DNA of 64,000 nucleotides from Caviibacter abscessus (GTDB lineage Bacteria; Fusobacteriota; Fusobacteriia; Fusobacteriales; Leptotrichiaceae): NCBI RefSeq assembly GCF_001517835.1, contig NZ_LOQG01000027.1, positions 62,001 to 126,000 of the forward strand, read 5' to 3'. Shown piece by piece: positions 26,034 to 33,604 of this stretch (position 1 is its first letter; each line of letters starts with the position of its first letter). The notes under the pieces were generated by a model. It saw only the letters and a program-made list of their open reading frames with translations, ran no database searches and was not told where the DNA came from. The position numbers and the translations under genes were made by a program.

Positions 26034-27074
26034 ATGGAAGAAAAATTAAGAGCAACGCCCGCAGCAAGGGCATTAGCTAGAAAATTAGAAGTAGATCTTT
26101 CACTTGTTACTGGAAGCGGTGCAAATGGAAGAGTACATAAAGATGATGTAATAGCTTTTAATATAGAAAAAGAACCTAAAATTACTCCGTTAGCTAAGAA
26201 AATCGCAATTTCAAATAATATTGATTATACAAAGATGAATGGAAGTGGATTTAGAGGTAAAATCTTAAAAGAAGATATACTTCCCCTTATAACTCAAACA
26301 GATAATTTAGTTGTAGTAAATAAAGAAAGTGCTGAAACAAAAGTTTCAAATAAAGAAGAAAAAGTGTTAGTAGACACAGAAATAATACCAATGACTGCAA
26401 TGAGAAAAGTTATATCAAAAAGAATGTCTGAGAGCTATTTCACTGCACCAACATTTACTTTAAATTATGAAATAGATATGACAGAAGTGAAAAAATTAAG
26501 AGCTGCATTATTAGATCCAATATTGCAAAAAACTGGTAATAAGATAACATATACAGATATAATCGCGATGGCGGTTATAAAAACACTTGAAAAACCAGAA
26601 CATAAATACATAAACTCATCACTATCCGATGATGGTCAAAGTATAATAATTCATAATTACGTTAATTTATCAATGGCTGTAGGTTTTGATGAAGGTTTAT
26701 TAACTCCTGTTTTAAAAGATGCACATAAAAAATCAATATCTGAGATAGTTGTAGGGCTTAAAGATTTAGCTAAAGGAGCATTGGCAATGAAGTTAAAACC
26801 GGATGAAATGACAGGAAGTACATTTACTATAAGTAATTTAGGTATGTATGGAGTTAAAAACTTTAACCCTATAATAAACCAACCTAATTCAGCAATATTA
26901 GGTATAAGTGCTATGGTAGATAAACCTGTTGTTATAAACTCTGAAATAGTTATAAGACCTATAATGGAATTATCTTTAACAATAGATCATAGAGTAGTTG
27001 ATGGATTAGCAGGAGCTAAATTTATGCAAGACTTAAAAGGATTGATAGAAAATCCTGTTACAATGCTTATATAA
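26034..27074 (+). CDS. pdhC: Dihydrolipoamide acyltransferase (E2) lacking a lipoyl domain
   Basis: Acyltransferase core of the complex, 346 residues, with an unusual layout. The protein starts directly with a peripheral-subunit-binding domain (about residues 6-42, TPAARALARKLEVDL through NGRVHKDDV). A second such domain follows (about 49-86, TPLAKKIAISNNIDY through RGKILKEDI), then a charged linker and the catalytic domain (about 115-346). The catalytic motif DHRVVDG is intact (H319, D323). No lipoyl domain precedes it: only nine bases separate it from the E1 beta stop. Typical E2 proteins carry one to three lipoyl domains at this end, so the swinging arm must come from elsewhere, most likely from the E3 encoded next. 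Confidence 0.9.
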   Translation: MEEKLRATPAARALARKLEVDLSLVTGSGANGRVHKDDVIAFNIEKEPKITPLAKKIAISNNIDYTKMNGSGFRGKILKEDILPLITQTDNLVVVNKESAETKVSNKEEKVLVDTEIIPMTAMRKVISKRMSESYFTAPTFTLNYEIDMTEVKKLRAALLDPILQKTGNKITYTDIIAMAVIKTLEKPEHKYINSSLSDDGQSIIIHNYVNLSMAVGFDEGLLTPVLKDAHKKSISEIVVGLKDLAKGALAMKLKPDEMTGSTFTISNLGMYGVKNFNPIINQPNSAILGISAMVDKPVVINSEIVIRPIMELSLTIDHRVVDGLAGAKFMQDLKGLIENPVTMLI

Positions 27075-27088
27075 AGGAGAATAAAAAA

Positions 27089-28798
27089 ATGGCAACAGAA
27101 GTAATAATGCCTAAACTTGGTGTAGATATGCAAGAGGGGCAAATATTGGAATGGAAGAAAAAAGAAGGAGACAGGGTTGAAGAGGGAGAAATTCTTCTTG
27201 AAATTATGTCTGATAAAACAAATATGGAGCTTGAAGCTGAAACATCAGGAGTGTTATTATCAATTTTAAAAGGCGATGGAGAAACTGTACCTGTAACAGA
27301 GGTAATAGCATATATAGGAGAGCAAGGAGAACAAATAGAAAAGACTTCTTCTGAAAAGGCAAGTGTTCAAGAAGATGTAAAAACTGAAAAAGTTTCAGAA
27401 CAAAAAGTTGAAAATGATTATGATATAATAGTAATAGGTGGAGGACCTGCTGGATATTATAGTGCAATAAGAGCAGCTCAATTAGATGCGAAAGTATTAG
27501 TAATTGAAAAAAGTGTAGTAGGTGGAACATGTTTAAATAGAGGTTGTATACCAACTAAAACATATCTTAAAAATGCAGAAATGATAGATCATATAAATCA
27601 CGCTAAAAGTAGGGGTATTATACTTGAAAGTGAAAATTATAAAATAGATATGAATAAAACAGTTGATGTTAAAAATGAGGTTGTAAAAACATTAACTAAC
27701 GGTGTAAAAGGACTACTTAAAAGTTATGGAATAGACACAATATCAGGTGTAGGAAGTGTAGATAAAAATAAGGTAGTAAGTGTAAACGGTCAAAGCTTTA
27801 GAGCAAACAAAATAATAATAGCAACAGGTTCAAAAGTAGGAAAAATAAATATACCGGGAATTGAAAGCTCGTTAGTTATGACAAGTGATGATATTTTAGA
27901 TTTAAGAATTGTGCCTGAAACTTTAGCTATAATCGGTGGTGGAGTTGTAGGGGTTGAACTTGGACAAGCATTTAGTTACTTTGGTTCAAAAGTTACTATA
28001 ATTGAAATGTCTGACAGATTAGTTCCGGCAGCTGATGAAGAAGTATCTCAAGTACTTAGAAAATCTCTTGAATCAAAAGGTATTAAGGTATTAACATCAA
28101 CTAAATTAAATGAGATAAAAGAACAAGGTGGAAGACTTACATTAAAATTAGAAGGTAAAGAAGATGTCATAGTTGATAAAGCACTGCTTTCAATAGGAAG
28201 AGTTCCTGATTTAAGTGGTTTATATACATTAGATTTAGAACTTGAAAAAGGAAAAATAAAAGTAAATGAATATATGGAAACAAGTATAGAAGGTATTTAT
28301 GCTCCAGGGGATGTAAATGGTATAAAAATGCTTGCTCATGCAGCATTTAGAATGGGAGAAATAGCAGCTGAAAATGCAGTTAAAGGAAATCATAGAAAAG
28401 TGAAATTAGCATCAACGCCTGCTGCGGTGTATACAATGCCTGAAATAGGAATGGTAGGACTTACAGAAAGTGAAGCTCGTGCAAAATATGATATAAGTGT
28501 AGGTAAATTTAGCTTTGCAGCAAATGGTAGAGCTATTGCTTCAGGGGAAACAGCAGGATTTGTTAAAGTTATAGCTGATAGAAAATATGGAGAAATATTA
28601 GGGGTTCATATTATTGGACCAGCCGCTGCCGAGCTTATAAACGAAGCATCATCGCTTATAGAAATGGAAATTACAATAGAAGAAGTTGCTAAAACTATAC
28701 ATGGACATCCTACATACTCAGAAGCAATGTTTGAAGCTTGTATGGACGTTTTAGGGGAAGCGATACATTTACCTAAAAAAATAAATAAAAAATATTAA
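27089..28798 (+). CDS. pdhD: Dihydrolipoamide dehydrogenase (E3) with N-terminal lipoyl domain
   Basis: FAD enzyme that reoxidises dihydrolipoamide with NAD+, 569 residues. Residues 1-78 form a lipoyl domain (MPKLGVDMQEG opening, lipoylation lysine K43 in the SDK motif). After a flexible charged linker (about 79-109) comes the oxidoreductase: IIVIGGGPAGYYSAIRAAQ, redox pair GGTCLNRGCIP (C148, C153), second dinucleotide fold AIIGGGVVGVELG, and the C-terminal HGHPTYSEA active-site base motif. Lipoyl-E3 fusions are known in several bacteria, but here it is the only lipoyl domain in the operon. It lies 14 bases after E2. Confidence 0.94.
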   Translation: MATEVIMPKLGVDMQEGQILEWKKKEGDRVEEGEILLEIMSDKTNMELEAETSGVLLSILKGDGETVPVTEVIAYIGEQGEQIEKTSSEKASVQEDVKTEKVSEQKVENDYDIIVIGGGPAGYYSAIRAAQLDAKVLVIEKSVVGGTCLNRGCIPTKTYLKNAEMIDHINHAKSRGIILESENYKIDMNKTVDVKNEVVKTLTNGVKGLLKSYGIDTISGVGSVDKNKVVSVNGQSFRANKIIIATGSKVGKINIPGIESSLVMTSDDILDLRIVPETLAIIGGGVVGVELGQAFSYFGSKVTIIEMSDRLVPAADEEVSQVLRKSLESKGIKVLTSTKLNEIKEQGGRLTLKLEGKEDVIVDKALLSIGRVPDLSGLYTLDLELEKGKIKVNEYMETSIEGIYAPGDVNGIKMLAHAAFRMGEIAAENAVKGNHRKVKLASTPAAVYTMPEIGMVGLTESEARAKYDISVGKFSFAANGRAIASGETAGFVKVIADRKYGEILGVHIIGPAAAELINEASSLIEMEITIEEVAKTIHGHPTYSEAMFEACMDVLGEAIHLPKKINKKY

Positions 28799-28816
28799 GA
28801 AAGAAGAAATAGTTAA

Positions 28817-29806
28817 ATGAAATATATAATAAATAATTGTAATGACCCAACGTATAATATTGCATTAGAAGAATACTGTTTTAAAAATTTAAAAGAAGAA
28901 GAGATTTTTATACTTTGGATAAATAAACCTACAATAGTTATGGGAAAACACCAAAATGCTATAGAAGAAATTAATCCTGAGTACGTAAAAGACCATAATA
29001 TAAATGTTGTTAGAAGAATATCAGGCGGTGGAGCAGTTTACCATGACTTAAATAATTTAAACTATACAATAATTTCATCTAAAACAGGTGAAGGAGCATT
29101 TGATTTCAAAACTTTTTCTCAACCTGTTATAAATGTTTTAACAAAATTAGGAGTAAATGCTAATTTTACAGGAAGAAATGATATAGAAATAAATGGTAAA
29201 AAAATATGTGGAAATGCACAAGCTTACTATAATGGAAGAATGATGCACCATGGCTGTTTATTATTTGATGTTAATTTATCAGTTTTATCACAAGCATTAA
29301 AAGTTTCAAAAGACAAGATAGAATCAAAAGGTGTTAAATCTGTTAGAAGTCGTGTTACAAATATTTTAGATGAATTGCCAAATAAAATAGATATAGAAAC
29401 ATTTAAACAAATGATATTTGATGAGATGAAACAAAATAATAAAGATTTTACAGAATATGTTCTATCAGATGAAGAAATTGAAATAATTAAGAAAAATAGA
29501 AATGAAAAACATGCAAATTGGGACTGGGTATATGGAAAAGCACCAGAGTTTAACATAAGAAGAGATACGAAATATCCGTCAGGTAAAATATCTGTTTTTG
29601 CAAATGTGGTAAACTCAAAAATAAATAGCATTAAAATCTACGGTGATTTTTTTGGAATAAAAGATGTAGACGATATTGAAAAAATGCTAATTGGTGTTAA
29701 ATACACTTATGAAGATATATATAACATTTTAAAAGATGTAGATATATCTAAGTATTTTTTAGGTATAAATACAGAAGAAATAGCTAGATCAATCTCTAAT
29801 ATATAA
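28817..29806 (+). CDS. lplA: Lipoate-protein ligase A
   Basis: Attaches free lipoate to lipoyl domains via lipoyl-AMP, 329 residues. Ligase motifs: NCNDPTYNIALEEY, ILWINKPTIVMGKHQNA, the lipoate-binding RRISGGGAVYHDLNNLNYT, and the catalytic lysine in INGKKICGNAQ. The C-terminal accessory domain is present (from about residue 245). It is the last gene of the dehydrogenase operon (18-base gap), which implies that lipoate for the E3 lipoyl domain is taken up rather than made here. Confidence 0.93.
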   Translation: MKYIINNCNDPTYNIALEEYCFKNLKEEEIFILWINKPTIVMGKHQNAIEEINPEYVKDHNINVVRRISGGGAVYHDLNNLNYTIISSKTGEGAFDFKTFSQPVINVLTKLGVNANFTGRNDIEINGKKICGNAQAYYNGRMMHHGCLLFDVNLSVLSQALKVSKDKIESKGVKSVRSRVTNILDELPNKIDIETFKQMIFDEMKQNNKDFTEYVLSDEEIEIIKKNRNEKHANWDWVYGKAPEFNIRRDTKYPSGKISVFANVVNSKINSIKIYGDFFGIKDVDDIEKMLIGVKYTYEDIYNILKDVDISKYFLGINTEEIARSISNI

Positions 29807-29818
29807 AAGTATAATTGT

Positions 29819-29848
29819 AAAAAAGTGTCAATTTGGCACTTTTTTTTA
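29819..29848 (+). terminator. Terminator of the dehydrogenase-lplA operon
   Basis: Eleven-base stem AAAAAAGTGTC / GGCACTTTTTT (one G-T pair) with loop AATTT and a T8 tract. Confidence 0.9.
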
Positions 29849-29854
29849 TGTAGG

Positions 29855-29954
29855 TGTTACAAAAAAGGCTTTTATGTTACAAACTGTGAAACTTTTAAAA
29901 CATAAATTCATTTTTACATTTCATAAAATGCCTTAAAATCTAGGTTTGTAACAT
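29855..29954 (+). repeat. TGTTACAAA repeats and long inverted repeats upstream of the adhesin
   Basis: TGTTACAAA occurs at 29855-29863 and within 29874-29884, and inverted within 29944-29954. The last two extend to a perfect 11-base inverted repeat (ATGTTACAAAC / GTTTGTAACAT). Overlapping it, AAGGCTTTTATG (29866-29877) nearly matches CATAAAATGCCTT (29922-29934) in inverted orientation. All copies lie upstream of the promoter, so DNA-level control is more likely than an RNA leader. Confidence 0.55.
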
Positions 29955-29967
29955 ATCAATTTCAAAT

Positions 29968-29995
29968 TTGATTGTATTTTTAGGCTCTATATAAT
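29968..29995 (+). promoter_or_regulatory. Promoter of the adhesin gene
   Basis: TTGATT (29968-29973), a 16-base spacer and TATAAT (29990-29995), 46 bases before the chosen start. Confidence 0.65.
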
Positions 29996-30040
29996 ATAAT
30001 TATTATTAAAGCGTTATAAAAAATGGGAGAGAAACAATAT

Positions 30041-32998
30041 ATGAAGGGATACAAATTTAAAATAGCTTGTCTATTTTTTTTATTCACAATTTCTTTTGCA
30101 CAGGAGAAAAAAGATGAAGATAAAGATTCGCAAAAACCTTTAAGTGATATAAATAAAATAGTAACAGTTTACTTTAAAGACGATAAAGATCAAAAAGAAA
30201 AAGATAAAAAAGAGATAGAAGAAAAGTTAAAAAAAGCAAAACATAATAATGAAAAAACAAATAAATCGCAAGGAAATAATAACGTCCAAAATGAACATAA
30301 AGATAAATTAAGATTAAAAAGTTTTAATGAACAAGGACAACCAGTCACCAATGTAATATCATATGGAAACAATGGATTTTCAGCAGGTGGAGGATTTGTA
30401 TTAGTAGTTGATGCGGACGACAATACAAAAGAAAATAAAGAAGAAGAGGACACATTGTTAGGTAATATAGCAATAAAATTAATTAGTGAGCACAATAAGC
30501 ATTATGAAGAAAATGCAGATTTAAAAAACGGTGAAAATTATGATTATCAAAAAGTGAAAAAGTATAACAATGATGGTACAATAGAAATGGATAGTACTGA
30601 AACTAATAAAGATTATTACTTTGCATCTAATATAAAACTAGTAAGATCAATAGCTATAGGATTTAGAAGTAGGGCATATAAGTCAGGAATAGCAATAGGA
30701 GATTATTCATTTGCGAAAAAAGGTGTAAGTATGGCTATAGGACATTACGCAGTAGCAAAAGAAAATTCGGCAATGGCTATAGGAGTGGGAGCATTAGCAA
30801 GTGGAGAAAAATCTTTAGCAATGATGAGGCAATCAGCTGCTCTTGGAAAATACTCTATATCTATAGGAACCGTATCTGCTGCAACAAAAGAAAAGTCAAT
30901 AGCATTAGGTCATGGTGCGGTTACAAAACATGAAAATGCTATTTCATTAGGTGCAGATTCAGAGGATAAAGAATTTGTTGCAAAGCCATCATTAACATAC
31001 AATGGTATTAACTATAAAGATTTTAAAGGTTCAGGTAATAATACTAATGTATTAAAGAAAAAAGCAGAAGACAATAATTCAAAAAATAGATCAGTTTTAA
31101 GTATAGGTAAAAAAGATTATGAAAGACAATTGGTTAATTTAGCACCTGGAGAGATAAGTGAAACAAGTACGGATGCAATAAATGGTTCGCAAATTTATTC
31201 AATATTAAAAAATGGTGGCTTTCATTTAAAAACAACAAATGTAGAAACTTCTAACACATCTAAAGATGGTTTTGTCAGATTTGGTGATAGTGTAAATGTT
31301 GAAGCAGGTTCCAATTTAAAATTGAAATTTGAAACTACAAATAATGGAAATGATCCTAAAAAATATAAATTAACTTATTCTTTAGATACTAAATTAAGTG
31401 GCATTGAAAGTATATCGGGACCTAAAAATGTTATTATTACATTTAAAGAAGATAGTTTGTCGTTAAATAATAAGAAGATCACAGATTTAGCAGATGGTGT
31501 AAATGATAAAGATGCTGTAAATAAGTCGCAATTAGATAAAATAGAGAAAGAATTAAAAGCTCTTATTGAAAGACCTATAACTATAAAAGCAGACAAAGGT
31601 ACAGAATTAAAAGTTAAACTTGGTGATACAGTTACATTAGCAGGAGATAATAATATAATTTCAACTGAAACAAAAGAAGCTAAAAATGTTAGTTCATTAA
31701 AACATAGTTCAAAAACATTAAAAGGTGCGACAAATAGTTTTGCAGGAAGCGTTACTATTTCAGGAAATGAAGAAAAAATTAAAAAAATAGCGATAGATTC
31801 TGTAAAAGTTGTACAAGATGGGAATAATATAACAGTTACTCCTAAAAAAGAGAAAAATGATACTGAAATAACATATAAAGTTAAATTAAATGATAGTTTA
31901 AGAGATATGCAAAAAATATCATTTAAAGATTCAAAAGTTGAACTATCTACAACAGGGCTTGATTCAGGGAATAATCCGCTTATAAATGTTAAAAGTGAGC
32001 TTGCTTTAAATAGTGGTAAAACAGAACCGGTTGATGTAATTGCTAATTTACTTGGAACTGAAAGTAATGATAAATTATCATCAGCTGCAACAGTTGGGGA
32101 TATAAAGACTGTGGCATTAGCAGGTTTAACATTTAAAGATGATAAAAATCAAACAGTACATAGAAAATTAAGTGAAACTTTATCTATACTAGGTGATGGA
32201 AATATTAATACTGAAGTTAATGGAAATTATGGTATAAAAATAAGTTTAGATAAGAGAATAACTGACAAAATAGAAGAGAATGCAAGAAATATAGTAAAAG
32301 CAACAGGTGGAATAGCGACATCAATGGCAATGGCAAATATTCCACAAGTAGGAGATAATAAGTTATTTAGTATAGGAGCAGGGGCGGCTTATTACAATAA
32401 ACAAGGTGGATTTGCACTTGGAATAAGTGGAACAGAAACATCAAATACTTTTATATATAAATTAAGTGCAGGAATAGATACACAAAAGGGATTTGCAGTA
32501 GCAGCAGGATTTAATATTAATTTTATAAACAAAAAAAGTATAAGTAGTCCTTCAACAACAACTAAGACTGTGTATGTAAATGACCCGAAACTTCAAAATG
32601 AACTTAAAGCAATGAAAGAAAAAATAGCTGAATTAGAAAGAAAAGTAAATCAAAATACATCAAGTTTTAAGGAAAAATTATACATAATAGATCAGTTTAT
32701 AAACGATAAATATATACCTACTAAAATGCAAATTGGTAAATTAAAAGCTATAGTTCAGGAAATAAATGAAAAATATTCAGACAGAATAATAGATATAACA
32801 GGACATACAGATATAAATGCAAATGAAAGATATAATTTGGCTTTAGGTCTTAAAAGAGCAAATAAAGTTTCAGAATTATTAGTAAATTTAGGACTTAAGA
32901 ATATACAAAATATAAGGAAAATATCAAGTTTTGGATATAATAATCAAGTAAACAAAGGATTTTCATCAAATAGAAGAGTAGAAATAACAGTAAAATAA
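30041..32998 (+). CDS. YadA-type trimeric autotransporter adhesin with C-terminal OmpA-like domain
   Basis: Surface adhesin of about 985 residues. The ATG at 30041 is preferred: it follows GGGAGAG and gives a clean signal peptide (MKGYKFKIACLFFLFTISFA). A highly charged stretch follows, then YadA-like head repeats (about 200-305: SIAIG, MAIG, SISIG and IALG heptad-type units). Next come two neck/stalk motifs (STDAINGSQIYSI, KDAVNKSQLDKI), a beta-rich stalk, and the membrane-anchor domain (about 746-828: ATGGIATSMAMANIP through GFAVAAGFNINF). Normally the protein would end there. Instead a coiled coil (about 850-870) and an OmpA-like peptidoglycan-binding domain (about 880-985) follow, with ITGHTD, RYNLALGLKRANKVSELL and SSNRRVEI. 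Single gene with its own promoter. Confidence 0.9.
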   Translation: MKGYKFKIACLFFLFTISFAQEKKDEDKDSQKPLSDINKIVTVYFKDDKDQKEKDKKEIEEKLKKAKHNNEKTNKSQGNNNVQNEHKDKLRLKSFNEQGQPVTNVISYGNNGFSAGGGFVLVVDADDNTKENKEEEDTLLGNIAIKLISEHNKHYEENADLKNGENYDYQKVKKYNNDGTIEMDSTETNKDYYFASNIKLVRSIAIGFRSRAYKSGIAIGDYSFAKKGVSMAIGHYAVAKENSAMAIGVGALASGEKSLAMMRQSAALGKYSISIGTVSAATKEKSIALGHGAVTKHENAISLGADSEDKEFVAKPSLTYNGINYKDFKGSGNNTNVLKKKAEDNNSKNRSVLSIGKKDYERQLVNLAPGEISETSTDAINGSQIYSILKNGGFHLKTTNVETSNTSKDGFVRFGDSVNVEAGSNLKLKFETTNNGNDPKKYKLTYSLDTKLSGIESISGPKNVIITFKEDSLSLNNKKITDLADGVNDKDAVNKSQLDKIEKELKALIERPITIKADKGTELKVKLGDTVTLAGDNNIISTETKEAKNVSSLKHSSKTLKGATNSFAGSVTISGNEEKIKKIAIDSVKVVQDGNNITVTPKKEKNDTEITYKVKLNDSLRDMQKISFKDSKVELSTTGLDSGNNPLINVKSELALNSGKTEPVDVIANLLGTESNDKLSSAATVGDIKTVALAGLTFKDDKNQTVHRKLSETLSILGDGNINTEVNGNYGIKISLDKRITDKIEENARNIVKATGGIATSMAMANIPQVGDNKLFSIGAGAAYYNKQGGFALGISGTETSNTFIYKLSAGIDTQKGFAVAAGFNINFINKKSISSPSTTTKTVYVNDPKLQNELKAMKEKIAELERKVNQNTSSFKEKLYIIDQFINDKYIPTKMQIGKLKAIVQEINEKYSDRIIDITGHTDINANERYNLALGLKRANKVSELLVNLGLKNIQNIRKISSFGYNNQVNKGFSSNRRVEITVK

Positions 32999-33009
32999 TA
33001 TAAAATGAT

Positions 33010-33049
33010 AGATAAGGATATTAAATGACATAGTTTAATGTTCTTATCT
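33010..33049 (+). terminator. Hairpin after the adhesin gene, probable terminator
   Basis: A 16-bp stem (33010-33025 with 33034-33049, three G-T pairs) around an 8-base loop, 12 bases after the adhesin stop. The following DNA is AT-rich but has no clean T run. Confidence 0.6.
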
Positions 33050-33064
33050 AATTTATTTATTATA

Positions 33065-33093
33065 TTATCAAATTAAAAAAAGTATGATATAAT
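33065..33093 (+). promoter_or_regulatory. Upstream tRNA-cluster promoter (P1)
   Basis: TTATCA (33065-33070), 17 bases, TATAAT (33088-33093) with extended TG, within the recurring TATGATATAAT motif. Confidence 0.65.
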
Positions 33094-33131
33094 CTATTAC
33101 AAAGTTGTTTATGGAAATTTAAAAAATAATG

Positions 33132-33160
33132 TTGACAGTACTAATGAAATATGGTAATAT
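33132..33160 (+). promoter_or_regulatory. tRNA-cluster promoter (P2)
   Basis: TTGACA (33132-33137), exactly 17 bases, TAATAT (33155-33160). It ends 20 bases before the first tRNA. Confidence 0.85.
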
Positions 33161-33180
33161 ATTTATTGTTCAAAATATAT

Positions 33181-33257
33181 CGGTGTGTAGCGCAGTTCGG
33201 TAGCGCACTTGCCTTGGGAGCAAGGGGTCGTAGGTTCAAATCCTGTCACACCGACCA
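33181..33257 (+). tRNA. tRNA-Pro (anticodon TGG)
   Basis: Cloverleaf with acceptor CGGTGTG / CACACCG, anticodon loop CTTGGGA giving TGG, T-loop GGTTCAAATCC, discriminator A and encoded CCA. First of four closely spaced tRNA genes. Confidence 0.96.
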
Positions 33258-33261
33258 TTAT

Positions 33262-33337
33262 GCGGGAATAGCTCAGATGGTAGAGCGTCAGCCTTCCAAG
33301 CTGAATGTCGCGAGTTCGACCCTCGTTTCCCGCTCCA
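33262..33337 (+). tRNA. tRNA-Gly (anticodon TCC)
   Basis: Acceptor GCGGGAA / TTCCCGC, D-arm GCTCAGATGGTAGAGC, anticodon loop CTTCCAA giving TCC, T-arm with GTTCGAC, discriminator T, encoded CCA. It begins four bases after tRNA-Pro. Confidence 0.96.
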
Positions 33338-33340
33338 AGT

Positions 33341-33417
33341 GGTGACCGTAGTTCAGTTGGTAGAGCGCCAGTTTGTGGATCTGGTTGTCGCGAGTTCAAG
33401 TCTCGTCGGTCACCCCA
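33341..33417 (+). tRNA. tRNA-His (anticodon GTG)
   Basis: Includes the extra G at position -1 (33341) pairing with the discriminator C, as required for histidyl-tRNA synthetase. Acceptor GTGACCG / CGGTCAC, anticodon loop TTGTGGA giving GTG, encoded CCA. Confidence 0.96.
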
Positions 33418-33432
33418 CTTTAAAAATTTCAT

Positions 33433-33515
33433 GCATGGGTGGCGAAATTGGTATACGCACTAGACTTAGGATCTAGCGCTTCGGCATGAGGGTTCGAGTC
33501 CCTCCTCGTGCACCA
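33433..33515 (+). tRNA. tRNA-Leu (anticodon TAG)
   Basis: Class II tRNA with a short variable arm (GCGCTTCGGCAT area). The acceptor GCATGGG pairs with CTCGTGC (two G-T pairs), anticodon loop CTTAGGA gives TAG, T-arm GGTTCGAGTCC, discriminator A, encoded CCA. Confidence 0.93.
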
Positions 33516-33604
33516 TAAGTTAATAATATTTATTTTATATATTCCATATGGCAATTTGTTAAACATTTTGTTGTGTGGATTTTTTATTAAAGGAGTTGGA
33601 TCAA

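Noticed and set aside
30023-30040. Upstream ATG at 30023 as start of the adhesin
   Set aside because: It has no ribosome-binding site and would put six residues in front of a clean signal peptide; 30041 follows GGGAGAG.
33151-33432. Two open frames, one on each strand, across the tRNA genes (one translates to a GVTGFEPTTPCSQ-like protein)
   Set aside because: They lie wholly on the four tRNA genes; such frames are a known annotation artefact of tRNA clusters.
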